A stretch of DNA of 54,759 nucleotides from Rhodobiaceae bacterium (GTDB lineage: Bacteria > Pseudomonadota > Alphaproteobacteria > Rhizobiales > Tepidamorphaceae). A model generated the notes under the pieces. The model did no database searches. It saw nothing but the letters and a program-made list of their open reading frames with translations, and was not told the DNA's origin. The stretch is from assembly GCA_020441995.1 (NCBI GenBank), contig JAGRLC010000034.1, positions 1-54,759 on the forward strand, in the 5' to 3' direction. Shown here piece after piece: positions 1 to 8,660 of this stretch (its first letter is position 1; each line of letters starts with the position of its first letter). A program made the position numbers and the translations under genes.

Positions 1-488
1 CGCTGGCGCTGGCCGCCCGAGAACATATGAGGGTAGCGGTCGTAGTGTTCCGGCCGCAGGCCCACCAGCCGAAGCATCTCGCGCGCCTTGTCCTGCCGTT
101 CGGCGGCGTTGTCCTTGGTGTTGATGAGCAGCGGCTCCTCCAGCATCGAGCCGACCTTCTGGCGCGGGTTGAGCGAGCCGTAAGGGTCCTGGAAGACGAT
201 CTGCACATGGGTTCGGAATGCCTTCCGGCCCTCCTCTCCCGTCGACGTGACGTTCCAGCCGTCGATTTCGATCGTCCCGCCGGTCGGCTCCTCGATCATG
301 GTGATGAGGCGGGCGAGCGTCGACTTCCCGCAGCCCGATTCACCGACGACAGCCAGCGTCTTTCCGGCCGACAGGCTGAAGCTGACGCCGCGCAACGCCT
401 TCACCACTTGCGGCTCGCGCATGAAACCGCCGCCGACCGTGTAGTGCTTCTCCAGATTGCGCCCGACGATGACGGGTCCCTCGCTCAT
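1..488 (-). CDS. dppF: DppF-like oligopeptide ABC transporter ATPase, C-terminal part cut off
   Basis: This is an ATP-hydrolysing subunit of a dipeptide/oligopeptide-type ABC importer, acting on the cytoplasmic face of the inner membrane. Reading back from the ATG at 486-488 gives [20 protein letters not shown], then Walker A GESGCGKST, the Q-loop VFQDPYGSLNPRQ typical of DppF/OppF, and the ABC signature FSGGQRQ right at the window edge. Walker B and the C-terminal peptide-transporter tail lie outside. The start codon overlaps the stop of the upstream dppD gene in an ATGA, so the two are probably translationally coupled. The substrate is not decidable; these systems also carry non-peptide compounds. 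Confidence 0.93.
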   Translation of the reverse strand, partial: MSEGPVIVGRNLEKHYTVGGGFMREPQVVKALRGVSFSLSAGKTLAVVGESGCGKSTLARLITMIEEPTGGTIEIDGWNVTSTGEEGRKAFRTHVQIVFQDPYGSLNPRQKVGSMLEEPLLINTKDNAAERQDKAREMLRLVGLRPEHYDRYPHMFSGGQRQ

Positions 489-1501
489 CCCGCGGCCTCC
501 TTCGCAGAGGCGTCCTTCATGGAGGGCTGCGGATTGGGCCGGCCCTGCTTGAGCGGCATATGGCAGAGCGCGTGGCCGAATTCAGCGCTTGCTGGTACGG
601 GCGCAACACGATGGCAGACCGGCTGCGCGATGATGCAGCGCGGCGCGAACAGGCAGCCTTGCGGACGGTCGCCCTGGCCGGGCACGACACCGGAAATGGA
701 TGGAAGCGTACGGCCCTTCGCGCGTTCTGGCAGAGCCGCGAGCAGCGCCGCCGAATAGGGATGGGCCGGATCGGCGAAGAGCTCCTTGACGTCGCGCTGC
801 TCGACCTGCTGGCCGGCATATTGGACAACGACGCGCTGGGCGGTTTCCGCCACCACGCCCATGTCGTGCGTGATCAGCACCAACCCCATGCCGCTGTCGC
901 GCTGGAGCGAAATCAGCAGGTCGAGGATCTGCGCCTGAATGGTGACGTCAAGCGCGGTCGTTGGTTCATCCGCGATCAGCAGGCGCGGCTTGCAGGCGAG
1001 CGCCATGGCGATCATCACCCGCTGCGACATGCCGCCGGACATCTGGTGCGGGAAAGCGCGCAGGCGGCGTTCGGGATCCGGGATACCGACCTCGTCGAGC
1101 AGTTCGATAGCGCGCTTTCGCGCTTCCTGCCGGTTGAGGCCGAGGTGAATGCGCAAGCTCTCCATGATCTGGAAGCCGACCGTGAAACACGGATTGAGGC
1201 TCGTCATCGGCTCCTGGAAGATCATCGCCATGTCGCGCCCGATGATCTTGCGGCGCTGGCGCTTCGAGATTTTCAGAATGTCGGCTCCGTCGAATTCCAT
1301 ACGGTCGGCGGTGATCGTCGCGGTCCACGGCAACAGACCCATCACGGCCAGCATCGCGACCGACTTGCCGGAACCGGATTCACCGACGATGGAAAGGATC
1401 TCCCCGGCATCGACCTTGAAATCAACGCTGTCCACCGCCCGGAAGGCGCCCGAGGCGGTGGCGAATTCGACCGTGAGATTGCGGATGTCGAGAAGCGGCA
1501 T
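485..1501 (-). CDS. dppD: DppD-like oligopeptide ABC transporter ATPase
   Basis: Second ATPase subunit of the peptide-type importer, 338 residues, a normal length. Visible motifs are Walker A GESGSGKS near residue 40, Q-loop [11 protein letters not shown], signature MSGGMSQRV and Walker [12 protein letters not shown] followed by the switch histidine in LITHDMG. The C-terminal oligopeptide-transporter extension contains four cysteines (in [12 protein letters not shown] and ALCH), an arrangement known in some DppD/DppF proteins to hold an iron-sulfur cluster. It starts 3 bp after the dppC stop and overlaps dppF by 4 bp, so it sits in the middle of one operon. Confidence 0.95.
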   Translation of the reverse strand: MPLLDIRNLTVEFATASGAFRAVDSVDFKVDAGEILSIVGESGSGKSVAMLAVMGLLPWTATITADRMEFDGADILKISKRQRRKIIGRDMAMIFQEPMTSLNPCFTVGFQIMESLRIHLGLNRQEARKRAIELLDEVGIPDPERRLRAFPHQMSGGMSQRVMIAMALACKPRLLIADEPTTALDVTIQAQILDLLISLQRDSGMGLVLITHDMGVVAETAQRVVVQYAGQQVEQRDVKELFADPAHPYSAALLAALPERAKGRTLPSISGVVPGQGDRPQGCLFAPRCIIAQPVCHRVAPVPASAEFGHALCHMPLKQGRPNPQPSMKDASAKEAAG

Positions 1502-1504
1502 CGC

Positions 1505-2410
1505 TCAACTCCGCTTCAGCTTGGGGTCGAGGGCATCGCGCAGGCCATCGCCCATCAGGTTTATGGCAAGCACTGTGACAAGGATGGCGAGCCCCGGAAA
1601 GGTCACGACCCATGGCGCGCGCAGGATGAACTCGCGCGATTCCGCCAGCATGGTGCCCCATTCCGGCGTTGGCGGCTGCGCGCCCATGCCAAGAAAGCCC
1701 AGCGCCGCAGCATCGAGGATGGCGTTGGAAAACGACAGCGTCGCCTGCACGATCAATGGCGCCATGCAATTCGGCAGGATCGTCTTGAACATCAGCCGCA
1801 AAGGGCCGGCGCCGGCAACGCGCGCGGCGGTCACGTAATCGCGGTTCTTCTCGCTCATGACCGCGGCGCGGGTCAGGCGGACAAAATGCGGTTGCAATAT
1901 CAGCGCAATCGCGATCATCGCGTTCATCAGGCCAGGCCCGAGAATAGCAACAAGGACGAGCGCCAGCAGCAGGCTTGGAAACGCAAGGATCACGTCCATG
2001 ACGCGCATGATCAGCGTATCGAGCCATCCACCGACGTAGCCCGCGATCAGCCCAAGCGAAATGCCGATGGTCAGTGACAGGGTCACCACCACAACGCCGA
2101 TGAACAGCGAGAAGCGCGCGCCGTAGATAAGCCGTGAAAGGATGTCGCGTCCAACCGCATCGGTGCCGAGCAGGAAAGTGGCGGTGCCCCCGTCGGCCCA
2201 GACCGGCGGCTGCAGCAGCGCGTCGCGATATTGCTGGGTTGGGGAATGCGGCGCGACGATGGGCGCAAGGATTGCGATCAGCACGAGCGCGACGAAGACG
2301 AAAAGGCCGATGACGGCGCCGCGGTTCTCGCTGAAATAGTGCCAGAACTCGGCCAGCACCTCGGCTTCGGCGGAGCGCTTCTTTGTTTCCGTGCGGGCTG
2401 TATCGCTCAT
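1505..2410 (-). CDS. dppC: DppC-like ABC transporter permease
   Basis: Inner-membrane permease of the peptide-type importer, 301 residues. I chose the ATG at 2408-2410 (MSDTARTETKKRS) because the longer reading frame runs back into dppB with non-homologous, charged sequence. After a short cytoplasmic tail comes a first membrane segment (GAVIGLFVFVALVLIAILAP), the OppC-type N-terminal domain, and the BPD_transp_1 domain with the conserved TDAVGRDILSRLIYGARFS stretch. The EAA-loop region AARVAGAGPLRLMFKTILPN contacts the ATPases. It lies 14 bp after dppB and 3 bp before dppD. Confidence 0.94.
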   Translation of the reverse strand: MSDTARTETKKRSAEAEVLAEFWHYFSENRGAVIGLFVFVALVLIAILAPIVAPHSPTQQYRDALLQPPVWADGGTATFLLGTDAVGRDILSRLIYGARFSLFIGVVVVTLSLTIGISLGLIAGYVGGWLDTLIMRVMDVILAFPSLLLALVLVAILGPGLMNAMIAIALILQPHFVRLTRAAVMSEKNRDYVTAARVAGAGPLRLMFKTILPNCMAPLIVQATLSFSNAILDAAALGFLGMGAQPPTPEWGTMLAESREFILRAPWVVTFPGLAILVTVLAINLMGDGLRDALDPKLKRS

Positions 2411-2424
2411 GTCCGCCCCCCCCC

Positions 2425-3435
2425 TCACCTTGCGTACCGGATGCTCGGGTTGATCAGGCCGTAGAGCATGTCGACGACAAGATTGACCAGCATGATGATG
2501 GTGGCGACCATCAGCAGAGCGCCTTGAACCACCGGATAGTCGCGGCGTGAAATGGATTCCACCATCCACTTGCCGATGCCCGGCCAGGAAAAGATCGTCT
2601 CGGTCAGGATCGCGCCGGCCATCAGCACGCCGATCTGCAGGCCGATGGTGGTGATCACCGGGATCATGGCGTTGCGCAACGCATGAACGGATATGACGCG
2701 AAATGGCGACAGGCCCTTGGCGCGGGCGGTGCGGACGTAATCCTCCGACAGCACTTCCAGCATCGCCGAACGCGTTTGCCGGGCGATGACCGCGAGCGGG
2801 ATCGTTGCCAGCACAATGGATGGCAGGATCAGGTGGCTGACCGCTGAGCGGAACGCTCCTGCCTGACCCGACAGCAGGCTATCGATCAGCATGAACCCTG
2901 TCACTTGAGGGAAGAAATAGATCAGCGAGATGCGACCCGAAACCGGCGTCCATTGCAGGATGCCGGCGAAGAGGATGATCAGCAGCAGGCCCCACCAGAA
3001 AATCGGCATGGAATAGCCGACAAGGGCCGTGGTCATGACGGTGTGATCGAAGAACGAGCCGCGCTTCACCGCTGCGATGATGCCGACGGGAATGCCGATC
3101 AAGACCGCCAGAACTATCGCGCAGAGCGAAAGCTCGACCGTTGCCGGAAACAGCGCGAAGAATTCCGCGATGACCGGCTTCTTGGTCACGATCGAGAAGC
3201 CGAGATCGCCCTGGAAGATGCCGAGCAGATAGTCCCAGTACTGTTCCCAGATCGGACGGTCGAAACCGAATTGCTTCAGCAGCTCGGCATGTCGTTCTTC
3301 CGACAGGCCGCGCTCGCCCGCCATCAGAAGCACCGGATCGCCGGGCAGCAGACGGATGAAGCTGAACGCGACGATCGACACCCCGATGAAGGTCGGGATC
3401 AGCAAGCCGATGCGTGAGAGCAGGAACCGGAGCAT
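2425..3435 (-). CDS. dppB: DppB-like ABC transporter permease
   Basis: First permease of the importer, 336 residues, the usual DppB length. It opens with the characteristic MLRFLLSRIGLLIPTFIGVS membrane segment and carries the LPGDPV motif in its periplasmic N-terminal region. Several further membrane segments follow, plus an EAA loop (VRTARAKGLSPFRVISVHAL), and it ends with MLYGLINPSIRYAR, the common DppB tail. It follows dppA after a 51-bp gap that contains a perfect stem-loop, so its expression is probably lower than that of the binding protein. Confidence 0.95.
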   Translation of the reverse strand: MLRFLLSRIGLLIPTFIGVSIVAFSFIRLLPGDPVLLMAGERGLSEERHAELLKQFGFDRPIWEQYWDYLLGIFQGDLGFSIVTKKPVIAEFFALFPATVELSLCAIVLAVLIGIPVGIIAAVKRGSFFDHTVMTTALVGYSMPIFWWGLLLIILFAGILQWTPVSGRISLIYFFPQVTGFMLIDSLLSGQAGAFRSAVSHLILPSIVLATIPLAVIARQTRSAMLEVLSEDYVRTARAKGLSPFRVISVHALRNAMIPVITTIGLQIGVLMAGAILTETIFSWPGIGKWMVESISRRDYPVVQGALLMVATIIMLVNLVVDMLYGLINPSIRYAR

Positions 3436-3447
3436 GAATGAGGCGAA

Positions 3448-3474
3448 CCGCTCCCCGCAACGCGCGGGGAGCGG
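3448..3474 (-). terminator. Intercistronic stem-loop between dppA and dppB
   Basis: Perfect inverted repeat with arms CCGCTCCCCGC and GCGGGGAGCGG (11 bp) around the 5-base loop AACGC, placed between the dppA stop and the dppB start. No run of T follows, so it is more likely a 3'-end stabiliser or partial terminator that raises binding protein over permease than a full terminator. The same arrangement recurs after livK and dctP in this window. Confidence 0.7.
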
Positions 3475-3486
3475 CGTTGTTGCCGG

Positions 3487-5079
3487 TTACTGGAGATCGA
3501 CGCCGTCAAAACGGTGCGATCCCAGCGGATCCATCTTGTATCCGGTGACTTCCTTGCGCATCGGCATATGGACGACCGAGTGGGCGATGGTGGCCCACGG
3601 CGCCTCGCGCTTGAACACGACCTGCGCTTCTTCATAAGCCTTGGTGCGCGCGTCCTGGTCGGAGGTCTCGGCGCCGGTCTTGATCAGCGCGTCGAATTCC
3701 TCGTTGCACCACTGGGCGCGGTTGCCGCCGCCGACGCCCGAGCAGCTCAGCAGAACGCCGAGGAAGTTGTCCGGATCGCCGTTGTCGCCGGTCCAGCCGA
3801 GCAGAACCGCGCCGTCGCGGTCTTCTTCCTTGGAGCGCTTGAGATACTCGCCCCATTCGAAGGAAACAATCTCGACGGTAACGCCGATCTTGCCGAAATC
3901 TTCCTGGATCAGCTCGGCCATGCGCCGCGCGTTCGGGTTATAGGGCCGCTGCACGGGCATGGCCCAGATCTTCATCGACAGATCCTTCACGCCGGCTTCT
4001 TCCAGCATCTTCTTGGCGGCTTCCGGATCGTACGGATCGTCTTGAACCGCATCGTTGTACGACCACATCGTCGGCGGGATCGGGTTCTTGGCGATCTTAC
4101 CGGCCCCCTGGAACACCACTTCGAGGATCGCTTCCTTGTTGATCGCCATGTTCAGCGCCTTGCGCACCTTGGCGTTGTCGAACGGAGCGACCTTGGTGTT
4201 GTAGGCGAGATAGCCGACGTTCAGACCCTCCTGCTCCATGACCTGCAGGTTCGGATCACCCTTCAGAGCCTCGATGTCGGCCGGATTCGGATAGGGCGCA
4301 ACATGGCATTCGCCGGCGATCAGCTTCTGCTGGCGCACCGACTGATCGGTGGTGATGGCGAAGACGAGGTCGTCGATCGGCTGCTTGCCGGCCCAGTAGT
4401 CCGGATTGGCCTTGTAGCGGATCACGGCGTCTTTCTGGTAGGCGACGAACTGGAACGGGCCGGTGCCGACGGGCTGCTGGTTCAGCATGTCCATCTTGCC
4501 CTCGGCCTCAAGCTTGTCGGCATATTCCTTCGACATGATCGAGGCGAAATCCATCGCCAGGTTGGCCACCATCGGGGCCTGCGGCTTGGTGAGCACGAGC
4601 TTGACCGTATAGTCGTCGACCTTGATGAACTCCTTGACCGCCGCCGGCATGTCCATGCTGTTGAAATATTCCCACGACGTCCCTGCGGTATATTCGTGCC
4701 AGGGGTGATCCTTCTTGAACTGACGGTCGAAGGTGAAAATCACGTCATCGGCATTGAAGTCGCGGCTCGGAGTGAAGAAGTCGGTCGTGTGGAACTTCAC
4801 GCCCTTCCGCAGCTTGAAAGTGTATTCCAAACCGTCTTTGGACACGTCCCAGCTCTCCGCGAGGGCGGGAATGGTCTTGGTCGAGCCGCGCTCAAATCCG
4901 ACGAGGCCGTTGTAGACCGACCTGGACGAGGCATCGAACGTTGTGCCGGCGGTATAGAGCGCCGGGTCGAAGCCTTCCGGCGAACCTTCGGAGCAATAGA
5001 CCAGTGTTTTTGCGTGCGCCGTTCCGGCCAGCAGGGCGGCAAAGGCCACGCCGGTCAGAAGCGATTTCAGTTTCATCAT
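3487..5079 (-). CDS. dppA: Peptide-type ABC transporter substrate-binding protein (SBP family 5)
   Basis: Periplasmic binding protein, 530 residues including a clear signal peptide MMKLKSLLTGVAFAALLAGTA ending in AHA before KTLVYCSEGSPEGFDP. The mature part has the family-5 hallmarks: NGLVGFERG, the FTFDRQF region, LNMAINKEAI and a C-terminal GWTGDNGDPDNFL stretch, all as in DppA. The start at the tandem ATGs 5074-5079 is favoured by AGGAGAGG a few bases upstream and by the signal peptide; the longer frame adds 63 unrelated residues. First gene of the dpp operon; the promoter should lie in 5080-5344. Confidence 0.95.
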   Translation of the reverse strand: MMKLKSLLTGVAFAALLAGTAHAKTLVYCSEGSPEGFDPALYTAGTTFDASSRSVYNGLVGFERGSTKTIPALAESWDVSKDGLEYTFKLRKGVKFHTTDFFTPSRDFNADDVIFTFDRQFKKDHPWHEYTAGTSWEYFNSMDMPAAVKEFIKVDDYTVKLVLTKPQAPMVANLAMDFASIMSKEYADKLEAEGKMDMLNQQPVGTGPFQFVAYQKDAVIRYKANPDYWAGKQPIDDLVFAITTDQSVRQQKLIAGECHVAPYPNPADIEALKGDPNLQVMEQEGLNVGYLAYNTKVAPFDNAKVRKALNMAINKEAILEVVFQGAGKIAKNPIPPTMWSYNDAVQDDPYDPEAAKKMLEEAGVKDLSMKIWAMPVQRPYNPNARRMAELIQEDFGKIGVTVEIVSFEWGEYLKRSKEEDRDGAVLLGWTGDNGDPDNFLGVLLSCSGVGGGNRAQWCNEEFDALIKTGAETSDQDARTKAYEEAQVVFKREAPWATIAHSVVHMPMRKEVTGYKMDPLGSHRFDGVDLQ

Positions 5080-5249
5080 GTTGTTTTTCCCCTCTCCTGT
5101 CGGGTGAGCAAGCCCGGAAACCAGCAGCGTTTCCGTCTTCGGCCTGCGCACGGTGAGGGTACGGTAGCTCCGATACCTGCATCTGAGAAGTGTGGAAATT
5201 GCCGGAACTCTCAGTGCCGGGCGCTCACAATTTCGTGTGGTCCGGACGC

Positions 5250-5326
5250 GTGCCGTGAGAAGAACCAATAATGTCCCGGATCAACCGGCGATGCGCCGGG
5301 CGTTCCGGATTGCGCTCACACGGCAC
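5250..5326. other. Nested inverted repeats between the PilZ gene and dppA
   Basis: Outer arms GTGCCGTG (5250-5257) and CACGGCAC (5319-5326) enclose a tight hairpin CCGGCG-ATG-CGCCGG (5285-5299). The structure lies just downstream of the leftward PilZ gene and upstream of dppA, inside the 265-bp gap 5080-5344. It may end PilZ transcription or be a leader structure of the dpp transcript. No T-run is seen on either side. Nothing else is recognisable in the gap. Confidence 0.4.
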
Positions 5327-5344
5327 GGGAAGATGCGTTCCCGC

Positions 5345-5719
5345 TCAGCCCGCTTTGGCGCCCAAGCGTTCGCGCAAGCGTTGCTTGGCCGCCTCGGCGA
5401 AGCTCAAAGGCGGTGTCTCTTCTTTCGGTTCAGCATGCTTATTGCCGGAATGCGTCGGAAGCGGGTTGAGAAAGGCGATTCCAACGCCGTCAAACCGTCC
5501 ATGCCTTACTTGATATTGCACGTCCGGCTTACCATCAAGAAAGCGCAAATAGCCTTCCCGGGGGATGGATTCAGGCGCGTCGCATTTCAGAAACGCGCCA
5601 GCTTCCGACATGTTTCGAATAACGCAATCGACCAACCTGTGCCGATCCAGTGAAACGGCTTTTACCCTGATCAGTGCGCGGTGGCGGACGGTCTTTCTTG
5701 CTTCCGGTTTCATTTTCAT
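5345..5719 (-). CDS. PilZ-domain protein
   Basis: Small cytoplasmic protein of about 124 residues from the ATG at 5717-5719 (MKMKPEARKTVRHRALIRV). It has the PilZ signature: an arginine-rich RKTVRHR segment (RxxxR type) followed about 30 residues later by NMSEAGAFL, matching the (D/N)xSxxG motif that contacts cyclic di-GMP in this family. After the PilZ barrel comes a charged tail (FAEAAKQRLRERLGAKAG). A TTG 45 bp upstream would add 15 residues without clear ribosome-binding support. It sits alone upstream of the dpp operon; there is no obvious functional link. The output pathway cannot be inferred. Confidence 0.75.
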   Translation of the reverse strand: MKMKPEARKTVRHRALIRVKAVSLDRHRLVDCVIRNMSEAGAFLKCDAPESIPREGYLRFLDGKPDVQYQVRHGRFDGVGIAFLNPLPTHSGNKHAEPKEETPPLSFAEAAKQRLRERLGAKAG

Positions 5720-6032
5720 CGGTCCATGCAATCCGAATGCTTCGATTATCGGACCCGAATGCAAAAAAATGATTTATGCGAACCGATAGGCGCGGAGAAA
5801 ACGAGCGCAAAATGCCTGCAAAATCGCAACTGGAAACGCCGTCACATCATAACCGACAGCATAACGGGAAATATGGCGGACATTTCGCGTTTTGAGGGAA
5901 CAAAAGCCGCAAACCGGCTTTGCCCTTACGGGCTCTTTCCTGCAAGATGCGAGGTGAATCGCGCATATGAATTCAGCCGCTTTTCACCTGGCATCCAGCC
6001 CCTTATCCACTCCCTAAAATCAGGCCGTACCG
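5720..6032. other. Divergent intergenic region between PilZ and DUF2848 genes
   Basis: 313 bp with no convincing gene. The only notable element is an inverted repeat AAAGCCG-CAAAC-CGGCTTT at 5903-5921, which could be an operator or a small hairpin. The stretch is more A/T-rich than its flanks, as expected for two back-to-back promoters. I could not place -35/-10 boxes with confidence. Confidence 0.5.
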
Positions 6033-6740
6033 ATGAACTCACCCGAACAGAAACTGCGTCTCAACCTGGCGGACAAATCCGGCAGCCGGCAGACGGATGT
6101 CACATTCCACCGTCTTATCGTTGCGGGCTGGACGGGGCGCGATGTCGCCGCGATGGAGGCGCATATCAGGGAACTTGAGGAGGTTGGCATACCGCGCCCG
6201 GCACGCACGCCGATCTTCTACCGCAACTCGGTTCTTCATCTCACCACGGCTGATGTGATCGAGGTGACCGGCGACAACACCAGCGGCGAAGCCGAGTTCA
6301 TCATCGCGCATATCGACGGGGAGAAATGGGTCGGCATCGGTTCCGATCACACCGACCGCGAGCTTGAAAAGCAGGGCATCACCATCGCCAAGCAGATCTG
6401 CGACAAACCGATGGGCAGCGACTTCTGGCGCTACGCGGACGTCGCCGGACACTGGGACGAATTGCAGCTTCGCGCGACCATTACCGAAGACGGCAAGGAG
6501 GTTGTCTATCAGGAGGGGCCGGTTTCGAAGATGCGCGCGCCCGAAGAGCTTCTCGCGATGTTCGGCAAGGAAGACGCCGGCGGCGGCTTGCGCGATGGCG
6601 ACGCGATGATGTGCGGGACGCTTGCAGCCATCGGCGGCATCCGTCCCGCATCGCGCTTCTCCTGCGAACTGATCGACCCCGTATTGAACCGCAGCATCAG
6701 CCACGCCTACGACATTGTCGAACTGCCCGTGGAGGGCTGA
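6033..6740 (+). CDS. DUF2848 family protein
   Basis: 235-residue soluble protein matching my recollection of the DUF2848 family, whose members are found near catabolic and transport genes and have a fold related to fumarylacetoacetate hydrolase. Visible family-like features are the N-terminal VAGWTGRDVAAMEAHIRELE segment, FYRNSVLHLTTADVIEV, and the acidic core HIDGEKWVGIGSDHTDRELE with KQICDKPMGSDFW following. The C-terminal part DAMMCGTLAAIGGI and FSCELIDP is also typical. The reaction is unknown. It ends 6 bp from the stop of the oppositely oriented cupin gene. The FAH-like fold would fit a role on ring-cleavage products, but that is inference. Confidence 0.8.
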   Translation: MNSPEQKLRLNLADKSGSRQTDVTFHRLIVAGWTGRDVAAMEAHIRELEEVGIPRPARTPIFYRNSVLHLTTADVIEVTGDNTSGEAEFIIAHIDGEKWVGIGSDHTDRELEKQGITIAKQICDKPMGSDFWRYADVAGHWDELQLRATITEDGKEVVYQEGPVSKMRAPEELLAMFGKEDAGGGLRDGDAMMCGTLAAIGGIRPASRFSCELIDPVLNRSISHAYDIVELPVEG

Positions 6741-6748
6741 GGAGCCCT
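6733..6748. terminator. Small hairpin at the convergent DUF2848/cupin gene ends
   Basis: Arms AGGGCT and AGCCCT around the 4-base loop GAGG span the stop codons of two converging genes. It is short and lacks a T-run, so a bidirectional terminator role is only possible. Confidence 0.3.
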
Positions 6749-7130
6749 ACTTCGTTTCGTCGTAATAATGGGTCTCAAGCAGCAGGCAGCCGCCTTCCGA
6801 CTTGAACGGCCCGTGATAGGCGCCCGGCGGGCGGCAGGCGTAGGTGTTGGGCGCAAATCTCTCGCCGCCCTCACCTTTCTCGTCATTGCCGACGGTCATG
6901 TCGCCGGAGACCAGATAGACCTCTTCCCAATAGTCGTGCACGAAGGGCGCCGTCGTGTAGACGCCCGGCTCGAAACGCAGCAACCGGGTACGGGTGCCGG
7001 TCTTGGCGGTCTCGTCGAGTTTGCCGGCGAGAATCTTCTGCTGAATGCCTGCCGGGTACCCGGGAGGCGTTTCCCAGCCCGAAGACATATCCACGGCGTG
7101 AAATTCCAGGTGTTCTTTTTCGATTGCCAT
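6747..7130 (-). CDS. Cupin-domain protein
   Basis: Single-domain cupin of 127 residues. It resembles the ChrR/anti-ECFsigma-type cupins, with RLLRFEPGVYTTAPFVHDYWEEVYLVSGDM for motif 1 (H, E present) and PNTYACRPPGAYHGPFKSEGGC for motif 2 (H present). These residues would hold a metal. It starts 7 bp after the hpaB-like stop with AGGAA in front of the ATG, so it is the last gene of the livK to cupin run. A role as a small dioxygenase, isomerase or sensor of the HpaB product is possible; the sequence does not say which. Confidence 0.85.
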   Translation of the reverse strand: MAIEKEHLEFHAVDMSSGWETPPGYPAGIQQKILAGKLDETAKTGTRTRLLRFEPGVYTTAPFVHDYWEEVYLVSGDMTVGNDEKGEGGERFAPNTYACRPPGAYHGPFKSEGGCLLLETHYYDETK

Positions 7131-7137
7131 TATTTCC

Positions 7138-8622
7138 TCACTCGGCAGCCTGATTGAAACGGTTCAGTTCGCCTTCGAGGGAGTAGCCGTCCAGCATGGA
7201 ATCAACCATGCCGGCGCTGCGTTCCCAGTCGAAGGTACGGAAGCTGTGGTTCTTGGTGACGAAGGTCGCACCGGAGTAGAACATCTCGTACTGTGTGTGG
7301 CGCGACGCGAATTCCGAACCGATCGCGTCCCAGGCCAGCTTGAAAAACTTCACCCGGCCTTCCGAAGAGGCGGCCGGCGACTGCTGCGTCTTGCCGATCA
7401 GGTCCGCCATTTCCTCGTTGCCGAAATCGGCGACCGAAGACGGCAGCATGATCAGTCCGCCGCCTGCCAGGTCGCGCAGTTTCGTTATGACCTGCGGATA
7501 AAGCTGCTGACTGAGCACGGCGGCGGTGTAGAGCGTATGCCGGTCCGGCACGAAGTACGGCCCGTAGTGGAAACCCTTGGCCTCCATGGCGTGCACCAGC
7601 GCGTCGATCATGCCGCATTCGGCCGCGATCGAACCCAGAGTCTCGCGGACCTGCGGGAAATTGGACACGCCGTTCACATCGGCGATACGCCGTGCAAGCC
7701 CGGTCAGAAAACGCATCTTCACCATCAGGCGCACCTGCGCCTGGTAGTTCTGGTAGACGTGCGCGGGCGTTGCATGGAACTGCTTGCCGCACATCTCGGT
7801 GTCCTGATTGATGAACACCCGCTCCCACGGCACCTTCACATCGTCGAAGTAGAGAACAGCATCGTTCTCGTCGAAACGGCTCGCCAGCGGGTTGTCGTAC
7901 ACGCTGCGGGCATCGGCCTCATAGGACTTGCGCGACAGGATCTTCAGGCCCTTGGCGTTCATCGGGATCGCGAAGGAGAGCGCATAAGGCTCCTCTCCCT
8001 TGCCCAAGGGCTGGATGCAGGTGACGAAGACCTCGTTGGCCATGATACCGGCGGTCGCCAGCATCTTGGCGCCGCGGATCGTCAGCCCTTCGGCGTCCTG
8101 ATCAACGACGCCGGCGGTCAGGAATTCGGATTTCTGCTCGTGCGCGCCCTTTGAGCGGTCCGCCTGCGGATTGATGATGACGTAGGTCAGATAGAGTTCA
8201 TTGTCGCGCGCATAGCGATAATAGTCGGCAAGCGCGCCGGCACGGTCCTTGTCATAGGCCTCGAAGACGTCGAGGCCCATATACATGCCCGAAATGCATG
8301 ATGCGACATGATCCGGGGAGCGGCCCAGGAAGCCGCAATGAACCCCCGCCCAGCTTTCCAGCGCGCGGCGGCGCTCGACCAGTTCCTCGTAGGATTTCGG
8401 CAGTTGCCAGATCCGGTTCGCCCGCGTCCCGGTTCCCTCGACCTCATAGGTCATCAGGTCGCGGTTTTCGGGGCGCGCCTGGAAATCGTAGAGTTCGCCG
8501 ACCGTGGTACAGGCGTTCCTGAAAGCGGGATGGACCGTCACGTCACCCGCATCGCCTCCGTCGATCAGCACCCTGCGCCCGTCGCGCAAGGTCTTGAGGT
8601 GTTCGGCTCCCGTCTTGATCAT
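7138..8622 (-). CDS. HpaB-type flavin-dependent aromatic monooxygenase, oxygenase component (copy 1)
   Basis: 494-residue member of the 4-hydroxyphenylacetate 3-monooxygenase large-component family, which hydroxylates phenolic rings ortho to OH using FADH2 from a reductase. The N-terminus MIKTGAEHLKTLRDGRRVLI with HPAFRN and the block GRSPDHVASCISGMYMGLDVFE are family signatures, followed by YVIINPQADRSK, SRFDENDAVLYFDDVKVPWERVF and GSEFASRHTQYEMFYSGA. The start is fixed by GGGAGC upstream; a 95-residue longer frame runs into hpaC. It follows its reductase by 38 bp. Residues 100-400 are closely similar to the protein at 38737-40209, a paralogue. The true substrate, perhaps a CoA thioester, is unknown. 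Confidence 0.9.
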   Translation of the reverse strand: MIKTGAEHLKTLRDGRRVLIDGGDAGDVTVHPAFRNACTTVGELYDFQARPENRDLMTYEVEGTGTRANRIWQLPKSYEELVERRRALESWAGVHCGFLGRSPDHVASCISGMYMGLDVFEAYDKDRAGALADYYRYARDNELYLTYVIINPQADRSKGAHEQKSEFLTAGVVDQDAEGLTIRGAKMLATAGIMANEVFVTCIQPLGKGEEPYALSFAIPMNAKGLKILSRKSYEADARSVYDNPLASRFDENDAVLYFDDVKVPWERVFINQDTEMCGKQFHATPAHVYQNYQAQVRLMVKMRFLTGLARRIADVNGVSNFPQVRETLGSIAAECGMIDALVHAMEAKGFHYGPYFVPDRHTLYTAAVLSQQLYPQVITKLRDLAGGGLIMLPSSVADFGNEEMADLIGKTQQSPAASSEGRVKFFKLAWDAIGSEFASRHTQYEMFYSGATFVTKNHSFRTFDWERSAGMVDSMLDGYSLEGELNRFNQAAE

Positions 8623-8660
8623 TTTGCAGCTCCCTTGTCGGCGATTGCCGTGAAGTCGGT

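Noticed and set aside
560..2077. 505-codon open frame on the plus strand
   Set aside because: It crosses the junction of dppD and dppC on the opposite strand and shows no protein-like features.
3514..5271. 585-codon open frame on the plus strand
   Set aside because: Exactly opposite dppA, which has a signal peptide and clear family motifs; the plus frame has none.
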